From NCBI GenBank assembly GCA_023444765.1, contig JAEXLY010000098.1, positions 1 to 5,687 on the forward strand: a DNA stretch of 5,687 bases. Reading direction: 5' to 3'. A program made the translations under genes and the position numbers. Below are positions 5,640 to 5,687 of this stretch, in pieces (the first letter of the stretch is position 1; every line of letters starts with the position of its first letter). The notes under the pieces are model-generated. The model saw only the letters and a program-made list of their open reading frames with translations, did not search any database and was not told the DNA's origin. This stretch comes from Pseudomonadota bacterium. GTDB taxonomy: Bacteria; Pseudomonadota; Gammaproteobacteria; Xanthomonadales; Xanthomonadaceae.

Positions 5640-5669
5640 CGCGGTTCGCACCGGCGCGTCTGAACCGCG
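5640..5669. repeat. Inverted repeat upstream of the DegV gene, possible operator
   Basis: CGCGGTTC (5640-5647) and GAACCGCG (5662-5669) are exact reverse complements, 14 bases apart. The repeat lies just upstream of the candidate degV -10 element, covering where a -35 would be. That position suits a regulator binding site, but it could also be the 3' hairpin of a gene outside the window. The rest of 5592-5687 holds no gene that I can support. Confidence 0.4.
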
Positions 5670-5687
5670 CCGGCGGCACCCGCGGCC

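Noticed and set aside
5592..5651. 20-residue N-terminal extension of the DegV protein from an upstream start
   Set aside because: The DegV opening motif begins exactly at the ATG at 5591, and the extension has no homologous character.
4246..5679. Open frame of 477 codons on the minus strand covering the 113-residue gene and degV
   Set aside because: Only the part from 4587 to 4246 reads like a protein. The rest lies over degV in another frame and is Arg/Pro-rich, so it is a shadow extension.

Overview
The window is a GC-rich (roughly 70 %) stretch of bacterial chromosome with six complete genes and one partial gene, tightly packed and using strongly GC-biased third codon positions. The protein types, the codon bias and the lineage-restricted small proteins suggest a gammaproteobacterium of the Xanthomonadaceae/Lysobacterales type (Lysobacter- or Luteimonas-like). 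This placement is an inference from the sequence alone. No mobile element, tRNA, rRNA or CRISPR array is visible.

Layout. Positions 1-155 hold the last 50 codons of a gene that looks like a Rossmann-fold NAD(P)-binding oxidoreductase. It is followed by fghA (199-1029), encoding S-formylglutathione hydrolase, the second step of glutathione-dependent formaldehyde detoxification. Next is a large MCP-like signal transducer (1109-2902) with no membrane segment: an N-terminal PAS-like region, a chemoreceptor signalling hairpin and a C-terminal sensor-like domain. A small secreted protein of unknown function (2980-3555) ends the plus-strand block. The minus-strand block runs from right to left: a DegV-family lipid-binding-fold protein (5591-4650), a 113-residue hypothetical protein (4587-4246), and a PP-loop ATPase of the DUF71/COG2102 family (4245-3556). 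The two blocks converge with stop codons that abut in the palindrome TGATCA at 3553-3558.

How the genes relate. fghA and the partial oxidoreductase may be co-transcribed. The 113-residue protein and the PP-loop ATPase are almost certainly translationally coupled, because the first ends TGA and the second starts GTG at the very next base, in the same frame. The other genes look like neighbours rather than one pathway. Most of the window is ordinary housekeeping and accessory sequence.

The best leads for something unusual are the MCP-like protein and the DegV protein. The MCP-like protein has atypical residues at its signalling tip, and a nine-C tract encodes prolines inside what should be a coiled coil. 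The DegV protein lacks part of the fatty-acid carboxylate-binding signature.
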